Positions 48,731-57,023 of a stretch of DNA of 64,000 nucleotides are shown in pieces. The DNA is from Owenweeksia sp965214115 (lineage in GTDB: Bacteria > Bacteroidota > Bacteroidia > Flavobacteriales > Schleiferiaceae): the NCBI GenBank assembly GCA_965214115.1, contig CBDCAU010000010.1:75861-139860 (forward strand), read 5' to 3'. The notes under the pieces were generated by a model. The model made no database searches. It was not told where the DNA came from and saw only the letters and a program-made list of their open reading frames with translations. The stretch's first letter is position 1. Each line of letters starts with the position of its first letter. The position numbers and the translations under genes are program-made.

Positions 48731-50062
48731 ATGAAAAGCAAACCGCGCGTTTTGCTCGTCGCGTCCACGGCACTGGATTATCAAAACCAGCCCATCAAAA
48801 CCAAAAAGCTGTACCTGCCGGGCCTGACGATGCCGATGCTGGCCGCCGTGACCCCGCCCGAAGTGGAGCTGACGATGATTTCGGAAACCATCCAAGACAT
48901 CCCCTTCGAGGAAAACTGGGACTTGGTGGGCATCACCGGAATGGGCAGCGGGCTGGTGCGCGCGTGGGAAATCGCCGACCGCTTCCGCGAAAAGCAGATA
49001 CCCGTGGTGGTGGGCGGGCTGGCCGCCAGCCTGTGCGACCCCGACTGGACCTACGCCCACGCCGATGCGCTGGTAACCGGCGAGGCCGAACAAGTGTGGC
49101 CGGAAGTCATCCGCGACTTTTTGAACGGCGGGCTGAAAAAACGCTACACAATGCCGCACCGCCCCGACATCAAAACCCTGCCGCAGCCCCGCTACGATTT
49201 GATGCACCCCAAGGAACTCGGGCTGTGGCGGCCGGTGCAGGCCACGCGCGGCTGCCCCTTCCCCTGCGAGTTTTGCTCCATCCAAAGTTTTTTCGAGCGC
49301 AGCTACCGCAAGCGCCCCGTGGAGCAGGTGATCCGCGACGTGCGCGCCGCCAAGAAAACCGGCGGCCGCTACATCGCCTTCATCGACGACAACATCGGCC
49401 TGGACTGGAACTATTTTGAAGAACTGATGCACGCGCTCGTCGCGGAAGATATTATTTGGATTAGCCAATGCAGCATCCACATCGCCGACAAACCGAGGAT
49501 GCTGGAACTGGCCTACCAAAGCGGCTGCCGCCTTTTGTCTTTCGGCATCGAATCGGTGAACCAGAGCAGCGTGGACACGGTGGGCAAAACGTTTAACCAC
49601 ACCAACCAATACGATGAACTGCTCTACAACGTGCGCCAAGCGGGCATTGCCGTGTCGTCAGAAATGATAGTGGGGCTGGACGAAGACGAGGAAGACGTGT
49701 TCGATGCCACCTACGAATTTTTGATGCGCAACAAAATCCCCGTGCCTCGGCTCTACATTCTCACGCCCGTGCCCGGCACCAAAATGTATGACGATTTTGA
49801 AAAAGAAGGCCGAATTTTCAATTACAATTTTGGCGATTACAACGGTGGGAAAGCCGTGTTTACGCCCGGTAAAATGAGCGCCGACGTTTTGCAGGAAGGC
49901 TATTGGGATTTGTACCAACGCCTGTTTTCGGTGCGCTCCATTTATAAAAGGATAAAAGGCGTGCCCGCCTCCACCGAGTTCAAGATGAAAACTTTTTTGC
50001 TGGGCGTGAATATGCATTATCGCAAACACATTTCGCAAAGGATTACGCCCGGAATTGTTTAA
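48731..50062 (+). CDS. Cobalamin-binding radical SAM protein (first)
   Basis: 443 aa. An N-terminal B12-binding-like Rossmann domain (about residues 8-140, VLLVASTALDYQ, AADRF-VVVGGLAASLCDPDW) is followed by the radical SAM core with the cluster motif CPFPCEFC (Cys175, 179 and 182) in a RGCPF context and the SAM-binding segments FIDDNIGLD, SFGIESVNQSSVDTV and EMIVGLDEDEEDVFD. The residues that hold cobalamin are not all evident, so true B12 use is uncertain. Such enzymes methylate unactivated carbons or do ring chemistry. It is separated from the second one by the HEPN-like gene. Confidence 0.9.
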   Translation: MKSKPRVLLVASTALDYQNQPIKTKKLYLPGLTMPMLAAVTPPEVELTMISETIQDIPFEENWDLVGITGMGSGLVRAWEIADRFREKQIPVVVGGLAASLCDPDWTYAHADALVTGEAEQVWPEVIRDFLNGGLKKRYTMPHRPDIKTLPQPRYDLMHPKELGLWRPVQATRGCPFPCEFCSIQSFFERSYRKRPVEQVIRDVRAAKKTGGRYIAFIDDNIGLDWNYFEELMHALVAEDIIWISQCSIHIADKPRMLELAYQSGCRLLSFGIESVNQSSVDTVGKTFNHTNQYDELLYNVRQAGIAVSSEMIVGLDEDEEDVFDATYEFLMRNKIPVPRLYILTPVPGTKMYDDFEKEGRIFNYNFGDYNGGKAVFTPGKMSADVLQEGYWDLYQRLFSVRSIYKRIKGVPASTEFKMKTFLLGVNMHYRKHISQRITPGIV

Positions 50063-50076
50063 AAAACTTGAATAAT

Positions 50077-50769
50077 ATGAAGAAAAAATTTAATAGGTCA
50101 AAATTCAAACCTACCTCAATTTTTAAAGCATTAGAATGGCAGTTTGAATTGGAACTTAATATATATAGGGAGTTTGTAAATACCGTTTCAAATGATATAA
50201 ATTTAAAAATTAGTGAAATTGAAAAAGAATTTGACAAAATTGAAGAAAATGAACAACAATACGAATATGAATTGATTTTGGCAGATGAATATTGGAAATA
50301 TAAACAGATGTTTTCAAAATTCACCTATAATCCAATGCTCCTTTTTCTCTATGGATTTCTTGAACACTGGTTCAAAAGATTATATAGATTTACGGAAAGA
50401 CAACGCTCTCTTAATAGGGACTTAGTAGACTTAGCCGGAGGTGATTACATAAAAACATACAAAGAATATTTTGAGAAAGAGATAGGCATACCTCTTAATT
50501 CAGCAGAGTGGACAAAAATTGAAATATTACAACAAATTAGAAATCTAATAGCACACCACGACTCTAATCTTTTTCAGAAAAATCCAAATAAAAATTATAA
50601 TCCTAAAATACGAGAATTTCTAGAAAATGAACAAACCATAAACTTCGATGAACAACACGGTGATTTCTATATAAAACAGAAGCAATTTATACTTGAGACC
50701 ATTGATTTAGTTGAAAAAAGTTTAAAAGGATTGGTTGAAAAGTTATTGGAAACTAAAGATATTAATTAA
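50077..50769 (+). CDS. HEPN-like domain protein, A+T-rich, between two radical SAM genes
   Basis: 230 aa from the ATG at 50077 (a TTG three codons earlier is possible). The sequence is helical and charged. ILQQIRNLIAHHDSN at about residues 150-164 carries the R-x4-H motif of HEPN ribonucleases. Base composition is clearly A+T-richer than in both neighbours (lysine, asparagine and isoleucine codons dominate), a sign of recent acquisition. It lies 15 bp after one radical SAM gene and 2 bp before the next. A defence or toxin role is possible, but there is no recognisable partner. The remaining fold is not recognised. Confidence 0.6.
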   Translation: MKKKFNRSKFKPTSIFKALEWQFELELNIYREFVNTVSNDINLKISEIEKEFDKIEENEQQYEYELILADEYWKYKQMFSKFTYNPMLLFLYGFLEHWFKRLYRFTERQRSLNRDLVDLAGGDYIKTYKEYFEKEIGIPLNSAEWTKIEILQQIRNLIAHHDSNLFQKNPNKNYNPKIREFLENEQTINFDEQHGDFYIKQKQFILETIDLVEKSLKGLVEKLLETKDIN

Positions 50770-50770
50770 A

Positions 50771-52273
50771 ATGAAAATACTTTTAGTCCGCCCGCCCGTG
50801 CCGAAGCACACCATCGGCCTGAAAAACATTATGATTTGCGAGCCGCTGGAACTGGAATATGCCGCCGCCGCTTTGGAAGACCACGAGGTGCAGATAATGG
50901 ATATGATTTTGGAGAAAGGTTTTGAAAAGAGGCTGCGCGATTTCCGGCCCGACGTGGTGGGCAGTTCGGCCTACATCAGCGGGGTGAACGAGGTGTTCAA
51001 ACTGTTCCGAGAAACCAAGCTCTGGAATCCGGATTGTGTCACGATTGCCGGCGGCGTGCAGGCTTCCCAAGTGCCGGAAGATTTCATAGACACTTCCGTG
51101 GACATCATCGTGCGCGGCGATGGCACTACTTTGATGCCTTTGATTATCAATGCATTGGAAAATGGTGAATCCCTTTTAGAAATCCCCAATCTCGCTTTCC
51201 CGAAAAATGCCACGGAACTCATCCAAACCAAACAGCAATCCTATATGCCCAAAGCGGACGAACTGCCGCTGCCGAACCGTGATTTGGTGGCGCACCTCAA
51301 ACACAAATATTACTACCTGACCCATCGGCCCGTGGCCACGATGAAAACCGCGTGGGGATGCTGGTACAAATGCAACTTTTGCTATACTTGGCGCATCACC
51401 GACGGAACGCCCTACGCCCGCAGCCCCGAAAGCATCGTGGAGGAATTACTGACCATCGAGGCGAAAGAAGTTTATATCGTGGACGACATTTTTTTGATAA
51501 AACCCAGCCGCCTGCGCAAACTGGCGGACTTGATAATAAAGCACAACATCCAAAAGCATTACCTGATATATGCCCGCGCGGATTTCATCGCCCAAAACGA
51601 ACCTATTATAAAGGAGTGGGCGGAGCTGGGACTGACCGCCGTGTTCATCGGGCTGGAAGCCACTACCGACGCGGAACTGGACGGGATGGACAAGGAAAGC
51701 ACGGTGGACGAAAACCTCGGGGCGATAAAAATGCTGCAAAAGCACGGCGTGGACATTTACGGTTCGCTCATCCCCCACCCTGATTATTCGGTGTCGGATT
51801 GGAAACGCTTGCGCAAATTCATCAAAGATTCGGGGCTTTATTACGTCAATATTTCGCCGCTGATGGCGATGCCCGGCACCCTAATCTGGAAAGAATTTGA
51901 ACACCGGATGACCGTACCGCGCGAGGCGCACGGGCTATGGGATTTATCGCACAGCCTTATCCAAACCAAGCTGCCGCTGCGCCGCTACTATTGGGAATTG
52001 CTGAAAACTTACGCCTCGGTACTTTACAATTTGCCGCGCGCCCAAAAAGTAACCCAGCGCACTTTGCCCAGTTTGTGGAGCATCAATTATTGGCGGGTGC
52101 TGTGGGGCAGCACCAAAATCGGCTGGCAATTCATCAACGCCCACCGCCACCACTCGCCGCGCGAACTGAAAAAAGCAATGGATCGTGGACCGGAAGTTCC
52201 AAATTTGGATTACGCCGTTGAAAGGCTGCCCTTGCAAAAAGTAGCCGAAAAAGTCGCGAAAGGTGCAGCTTGA
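50771..52273 (+). CDS. Cobalamin-binding radical SAM protein (second)
   Basis: 500 aa from the ATG at 50771 (MKILLVRPPVPKHTIG). It carries the B12-binding Rossmann region (about residues 1-135, with the GSSAYISGVNEVFKLF and VTIAGGVQAS segments), then the radical SAM core with motif CWYKCNFC (Cys197, 201 and 204) in AWGCWYK. A C-terminal helical extension of about 150 residues follows. It differs in sequence from the first enzyme, so it should act on another step. Related proteins occur in hopanoid and natural-product methylation, but I cannot match a specific one. It starts 2 bp after the HEPN-like gene. Confidence 0.9.
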   Translation: MKILLVRPPVPKHTIGLKNIMICEPLELEYAAAALEDHEVQIMDMILEKGFEKRLRDFRPDVVGSSAYISGVNEVFKLFRETKLWNPDCVTIAGGVQASQVPEDFIDTSVDIIVRGDGTTLMPLIINALENGESLLEIPNLAFPKNATELIQTKQQSYMPKADELPLPNRDLVAHLKHKYYYLTHRPVATMKTAWGCWYKCNFCYTWRITDGTPYARSPESIVEELLTIEAKEVYIVDDIFLIKPSRLRKLADLIIKHNIQKHYLIYARADFIAQNEPIIKEWAELGLTAVFIGLEATTDAELDGMDKESTVDENLGAIKMLQKHGVDIYGSLIPHPDYSVSDWKRLRKFIKDSGLYYVNISPLMAMPGTLIWKEFEHRMTVPREAHGLWDLSHSLIQTKLPLRRYYWELLKTYASVLYNLPRAQKVTQRTLPSLWSINYWRVLWGSTKIGWQFINAHRHHSPRELKKAMDRGPEVPNLDYAVERLPLQKVAEKVAKGAA

Positions 52274-53408
52274 GGTTTTTAAAAATATCGATGAAATTTC
52301 CTATGAAAAGTGGGACGCCCATCACAACGGTTCTTTTTATTTCCGCCATTCTTTTTTAAAAACCTTGGCCGATTCCAAGACCGAAGACGCGCGGTTCCGC
52401 TATTTGCTTTTCAGCCAAAAGGAACAGGCCGTTGGTCTGGCTGTTTTGAGCCTTTTTCAGTTGCATTTAGATTTGCTGGCGGGCAGGCCGCGGTGGCTTT
52501 CTTTTTTAAAAAAATGGCTTCCCAACCTACTGGAAACCAATGCTGTATTTGTGGGATTGCCCTGCTCATTCGGTCAGCCGCCTTATTTTGTTTTTAATGA
52601 AAAACACGCCGCCGAGGTGGAATGGCACATCCAAAAACAGCTCTTGGATTGGGCTGAAAAAGAAAAAATTGCTTTGCAAATTTGGAAGGAATTTCCCGAA
52701 AACCACCAATCTTCACATTTCTCAGAATGGGGTTTTTTGCGGTTTCCCAGTTTGTCCGATTTTCATTTGGACACGGTAAAATGGCCGGACGCAAAAACTT
52801 ATGTGGAGGCGATGAAATCCAGCTATCGCCGCAAGCTGCGGCCGAGCTGGGAAATGTGGCAGCGCGGCCAAGGCTTTGAGTTGAAGCGGTTTAGTCCAGC
52901 CGATGTACCGGATTTTTACGAAGGCTACCGCGCCGTGATGAAACGCACCGACACCAAACTGGAAATTTACCCCTCAACATTTTTTGAAAAATTGGCAAAT
53001 TCGCCGCTGCCCTTCCAAATTTTGACCGTAAAAGAAGGGAATCATAAAATATCCGCTTTGCTCTTTTTTGAAGACGAAATTTTGAATTTCATTTTGGTAT
53101 CAAAAAATCAGAATTCTTATGAAAATAACTTGTATGGTCGCTTGATACATTTTACGGTTTTTTTAGCTATCCATAGAAATATGTCAAAAATTAGATTTGG
53201 ACAAACTTCGGAATACACCAAGATGAGTATGGGAAGTGAAGCTGTTCCCTTACATTTTTATCTAAAGTCCGCCTCAAAACCAGTTCACTATATTTTAAAA
53301 TATTTTGGAAATCATATTTTTCCATCTGCGAAAACTATAAACCACCGTGTTTTTAAAACAGAAACCCAAAGCAAAATAGCACCGCCTTCTCTTCAAAAAA
53401 TCTTGTAA
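52263..53408 (+). CDS. GNAT-superfamily N-acyltransferase (FemAB-like)
   Basis: 381 aa from a GTG that overlaps the preceding stop by 11 bp. The chain opens VFKNIDEISYEKWDAHHNGSFYFRHSFLKTL, a start seen in predicted N-acyltransferases of the FemAB/peptidogalycan-type GNAT group. Two GNAT units can be traced (residues about 40-190 and 200-370: AMKSSYRRKLRPSWEMWQRGQGFELKRFSPADVPDFYEGYRAVM and LNFILVSKNQ). Members transfer acyl or aminoacyl groups. Its overlap with the radical SAM gene and 3-bp spacing to the next gene show a tight operon with the aminotransferase-reductase fusion. Confidence 0.8.
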   Translation: MQLEVFKNIDEISYEKWDAHHNGSFYFRHSFLKTLADSKTEDARFRYLLFSQKEQAVGLAVLSLFQLHLDLLAGRPRWLSFLKKWLPNLLETNAVFVGLPCSFGQPPYFVFNEKHAAEVEWHIQKQLLDWAEKEKIALQIWKEFPENHQSSHFSEWGFLRFPSLSDFHLDTVKWPDAKTYVEAMKSSYRRKLRPSWEMWQRGQGFELKRFSPADVPDFYEGYRAVMKRTDTKLEIYPSTFFEKLANSPLPFQILTVKEGNHKISALLFFEDEILNFILVSKNQNSYENNLYGRLIHFTVFLAIHRNMSKIRFGQTSEYTKMSMGSEAVPLHFYLKSASKPVHYILKYFGNHIFPSAKTINHRVFKTETQSKIAPPSLQKIL

Positions 53409-53411
53409 AAA

Positions 53412-56033
53412 ATGACAACGGAATCCTCGGACGGTTTTTCCAATTACGGTGATTTTACCAAACCCCATTTAGCCGCCTTGCTCCGCTTGCTGGGATTGGA
53501 TTATGAAATCATCCGTGCCGAGGGCAACCAAATCACCGCCCAATTTTCCGATGGGAAACAAAAACAAGTAACGGATTTTGTCGGCGGGTACGGTTCTAAT
53601 CTATTGGGGCACAATTTTTTAAAAATAAAAACAGCCGCCCAAAACTTTTTCAAAAGCGGGCGCACCGCCCAAGCCCAGCTGAGTATCCGCGGCCAAAGCG
53701 GACGATTGAGCCGTGAGCTTTGCCGTTTGGCCCAAGAGGAAACCGGCCAAGAATTCATCGCCACTTTGGGGAACACCGGCGCCGAAGCTGTGGAAATGAC
53801 ACTGCACCACGCCCGTTTGCAATGGCAAAATAATTTGCAGCAGGAAATTCAGAAAGGGAAGCAAGTTTTTCAGAAAGCCAAAACACAAGTTCTTTTGCAT
53901 CAAAAAGATTCCGAATCTTATTCTTTTTTGACACAAAAGCAAGAAGAGTGGCAGGATGATTTAAATGAAAAAGTTTCTCTACAAAAAGCCATACTAATTT
54001 CATTAGAAAATAGCTACCACGGCAAAACGCTGGCTGCTCGAAAAGCAAGCGATTTTCAAATAAATTTAAATAACTCAGAAGTTCACTTTTTTGATGTAAA
54101 AGACGAAAATTTTAATGATAAGCCCTCCTTTCATTTTGAGTATAAATTTCCATATTTTGAAAAAGGCAAAATCCAATGGAAAACCAAACGCCAAAGCCGC
54201 GTTTACGCCCTCATCGCCGAGCCGCTGCAAGGCGAGGGCGGCGTACGGCTACTGACTGAAAAACAAGCGGAAAATCTCCGCCAATGGGCCAACCGACTGG
54301 GTTGCCCGCTGATATGGGACGAAATCCAAAGCGGGAGCTACCGCACGGGCCGACTGTTTTACAGCACGAAATTGGGCGCGTCCGGCGATTATTGTTGCTT
54401 GGGAAAAGCCTTGGGCGGCGGCGCGGCTAAACTGTCCGCCGTGTTGGTTCGCAAACCAATGTATCTGCCAGCATTCGACCTTTTGCACCCCTCCACTTTT
54501 GCGGAAGACGATTTTTCCGCCGAAGTGGGGCTGGCTTTTTTGTCCCAGCGAAAGTTGATTCAAAACTCGGTGAAGGGACTGGCCCCGCATTTTGAAAAGG
54601 AACTGAAAAAACTGGCAGCGGATTTTCCGAAAATCATAAAAGAATCCCGCGGTGCCGGATTGATTTGGGGACTGGAATTCAATACGTTACATCAAAGTGG
54701 TAGCTACGTTTTGCAGGCGCTCAGCCGCAGCGGATTTTTCAATTACCTGCTGGCCGCTTGGCTTTGCCGAGAAAGAAATATCCGCTGTTCGGCACCGCTG
54801 TCGCAGGCTTTCGTACTGCGCTTTCACGCGGACGTGGCCTGCTCCGAAAAAGATGTGGCGCACCTTTCAAAATCCTTAAAGCAGCTATGCCAAATCATTG
54901 AAAATCAGGATGTTTATCAACTTATAAAGTTTGCCCTGCCGGAAAAATGGCGCAACCTACGGAGTGCTTTGCCAAATTTTGCGGTGGCCGATTTGCAACT
55001 TCCCGAACGGCCGCAAGTCGGTTTTCTCACGCATTACATCAGCTGCGACAGCATCCGCCAGACCGACCCTTCGCTGGCCGTTTTGCCGGATGAAGCATTG
55101 CATTTTTTGCTGGAAAAATTCCTTCCTTTTTTGCCTCCAGTGATTACGGGTGGCCGCAGCGTGGAAGCCGCCGGTGGCCAGCGCGCCGATTTGGTTTTGG
55201 TCGGCTTGGCCTTCACTTCTGAGATGGCGCGGCAGGCGATGACCGAGCGCCACTTGACGGACTACCGCCAAAAAGTTCAAGAAGCGGTGAAATTGGCGGA
55301 AGGTTTTGACTGTGAAGTAGTTGGCCTAGGACAGTTCACTTCTATCCTTTCGCAAAACGGAAAAAGCCTGACGACGCAGAAGGCGGTTTTGACCACCGGA
55401 AACGGTTTGACAGTTTTTCTCACGGCTGAAGCGTTGCGGCTCAAAGCGCAAGACCACGGACTCCAGTTGAAAGATGAAAAAGTGGCGCTGGTGGGTGGTT
55501 TGGGAAATATCGGTCAAACTTTGTATCAACTTTTGCACCCAGAGTGCAAAGAAATCGTGATTTGTTCCAATCCCAAAAACCAACAAAAAAATCTTGAAGA
55601 TAACTCTATCAAAACACGGTACGATTTTAAAGAATTAGCACACTACAAAATTGTTTTGATTTGTACCAATAGTCCCGAATGCTTTATCAATCAAAAAAAC
55701 ACCCACCCAAAAGCGCTTATCGGTGATATTTCAGTACCAAAAAATATCTCTAAAGATTTAATTGAAAATCCCGATGAGCGGGATATTTTTGAAACAGGGC
55801 TGGCTCGTTTTCCAGATGGCAAAGGCATTCCCGCCCGCGGCATTCCGCTGGGAAAAGACCAAGTATTTGGATGTTTGGCCGAAACGTTAACCCTATGGTT
55901 TTCAAAACAATATCACCTCACCTCTTTAGGTAAATTGAAAACGGAGAAAATAGAAGCGTTGGGAAAAATAGCCGAAGAGTTGGGCTTTGCGCCATATATC
56001 AGACCGAACTACGAAGTGTTAGAAAAAATTTAA
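53412..56033 (+). CDS. Class III PLP aminotransferase fused to an acyl-ACP-reductase-like domain
   Basis: 873 aa. Residues 1 to about 500: class III aminotransferase with NTGAEAVEMTLHHARL, ENSYHGKT, AEPLQGEGGVRLL, IWDEIQSG (the Asp binding the PLP ring) and the PLP lysine in CLGKALGGG (K332). Residues about 510-873 resemble the long-chain acyl-ACP reductase (AAR) of cyanobacteria: GLGQFTSIL, LTTGNGL, and the Rossmann nucleotide site ALVGGLGNIGQTLYQLL (about 690-706). AARs reduce acyl-ACP or acyl-CoA to aldehydes with NADPH. A linked transaminase could aminate that aldehyde. The chemistry is inferred from domains. Fusion in one intact frame is certain. Confidence 0.8.
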   Translation: MTTESSDGFSNYGDFTKPHLAALLRLLGLDYEIIRAEGNQITAQFSDGKQKQVTDFVGGYGSNLLGHNFLKIKTAAQNFFKSGRTAQAQLSIRGQSGRLSRELCRLAQEETGQEFIATLGNTGAEAVEMTLHHARLQWQNNLQQEIQKGKQVFQKAKTQVLLHQKDSESYSFLTQKQEEWQDDLNEKVSLQKAILISLENSYHGKTLAARKASDFQINLNNSEVHFFDVKDENFNDKPSFHFEYKFPYFEKGKIQWKTKRQSRVYALIAEPLQGEGGVRLLTEKQAENLRQWANRLGCPLIWDEIQSGSYRTGRLFYSTKLGASGDYCCLGKALGGGAAKLSAVLVRKPMYLPAFDLLHPSTFAEDDFSAEVGLAFLSQRKLIQNSVKGLAPHFEKELKKLAADFPKIIKESRGAGLIWGLEFNTLHQSGSYVLQALSRSGFFNYLLAAWLCRERNIRCSAPLSQAFVLRFHADVACSEKDVAHLSKSLKQLCQIIENQDVYQLIKFALPEKWRNLRSALPNFAVADLQLPERPQVGFLTHYISCDSIRQTDPSLAVLPDEALHFLLEKFLPFLPPVITGGRSVEAAGGQRADLVLVGLAFTSEMARQAMTERHLTDYRQKVQEAVKLAEGFDCEVVGLGQFTSILSQNGKSLTTQKAVLTTGNGLTVFLTAEALRLKAQDHGLQLKDEKVALVGGLGNIGQTLYQLLHPECKEIVICSNPKNQQKNLEDNSIKTRYDFKELAHYKIVLICTNSPECFINQKNTHPKALIGDISVPKNISKDLIENPDERDIFETGLARFPDGKGIPARGIPLGKDQVFGCLAETLTLWFSKQYHLTSLGKLKTEKIEALGKIAEELGFAPYIRPNYEVLEKI

Positions 56034-56110
56034 ACCCAAAAATTTTTGGATTCCTTTTTGCTCGAAAATTTTCAATCCTAAAAAACCAACCCCGTTCCCG
56101 CTTTCCGCGA

Positions 56111-56118
56111 TATTTTTG
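56111..56118 (+). promoter_or_regulatory. -7 element of the second rhomboid gene
   Basis: TATTTTTG (TAnnTTTG) lies 11 bp upstream of the ATG at 56130, so the rhomboid-EEP pair has its own promoter. Confidence 0.5.
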
Positions 56119-56129
56119 CAAACCCAACA

Positions 56130-57023
56130 ATGAACTCCCTCCGACAAGAAATCCGTGACTCCTTCCAGCAAGGCGATGCGCTTACCCGCTTGATTCTCAT
56201 CAACTTGGCGGTGTTTGTGGGCTATTTGTTGCTGCGGATTGTCAGCTTTCTGTTCAAACTGCCCATCGCGGAAACCTTCATCGAGTGGACCGCGTTGCCC
56301 AATCATCTCGGCACACTCGTCACCCGCCCGTGGACGCTGATTTCCTATATGTTTCTCCACCAAGATTTTCTGCACATTCTGTTCAATTTGATTTGGCTAT
56401 TTTTTGCGGGCAAACTGTTTATGGAATATTTCGGCGGCAAACGATTGATTTCCACTTACGTCCTCGGCGGGCTGATTGGCGGGATTTTGTTCGTGATTGC
56501 CTACAATGTTTTTCCCATTTTTCAAGGCATCGACACCAACAACCGCGGCGCGTCGGCGGGGGTGATGGCGGTGGTGTTTGCCGTGGCCACTTACGCGCCG
56601 CAGTATCCCGTGCGGCTGTTTTTTGTGTTGAATGTAAAACTTTGGATGGTGGCGGGTTTCATCCTTTTGTTGGACCTGCTGTATCTCGGCGATGGCAACA
56701 ACGCGGGCGGCCACATCGCCCACCTTGGCGGCGCGGCCTTCGGTTTTTTGAGCATCAAACAATACCAAAAAGGCCGCGACTGGACGGCCGGTTTCAGCCA
56801 GTTTTTGGAGAACATCCAAAGCTGGTTTAAGCCCAAGGAAAAGCCGAAAGTCCGCAAGGTGTACAGCAACGTGGGCAAGACGCGCAACGACGACCAGTAC
56901 AAAGCCCGCAAGGTGGAAAGCCAAGAAAAAATGGACGAAATCCTCGACAAAATCTCGCAGAGCGGCTACGAATCGCTGACCAAGGACGAGAAAGATTTCC
57001 TCTTCAAAATAGGGCAAGACTGA
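56130..57023 (+). CDS. Rhomboid-family intramembrane protease with C-terminal DUF6576-like tail
   Basis: 297 aa. Six helices; catalytic Ser in the motif GASAGVMAVVFAVATYAP, the catalytic His in GGHIAHLGGAAFG, and the HQDFLHILFNLIWLFF helix with the conserved His/Asn. Unlike the first rhomboid it has a soluble tail of about 90 residues (KPKVRKVYSN to EKMDEILDKISQSGYESLTKDEKDFLFKIGQ), the pattern of DUF6576 found on many Bacteroidota rhomboids. Its stop overlaps the ATG of the EEP gene (TGATGG). Confidence 0.93.
   Translation: MNSLRQEIRDSFQQGDALTRLILINLAVFVGYLLLRIVSFLFKLPIAETFIEWTALPNHLGTLVTRPWTLISYMFLHQDFLHILFNLIWLFFAGKLFMEYFGGKRLISTYVLGGLIGGILFVIAYNVFPIFQGIDTNNRGASAGVMAVVFAVATYAPQYPVRLFFVLNVKLWMVAGFILLLDLLYLGDGNNAGGHIAHLGGAAFGFLSIKQYQKGRDWTAGFSQFLENIQSWFKPKEKPKVRKVYSNVGKTRNDDQYKARKVESQEKMDEILDKISQSGYESLTKDEKDFLFKIGQD

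Noticed and set aside
48698..49639. 313-codon antisense frame in the first radical SAM gene
   Set aside because: Antisense shadow, His/Ala-rich, while the plus strand has clear radical SAM motifs.
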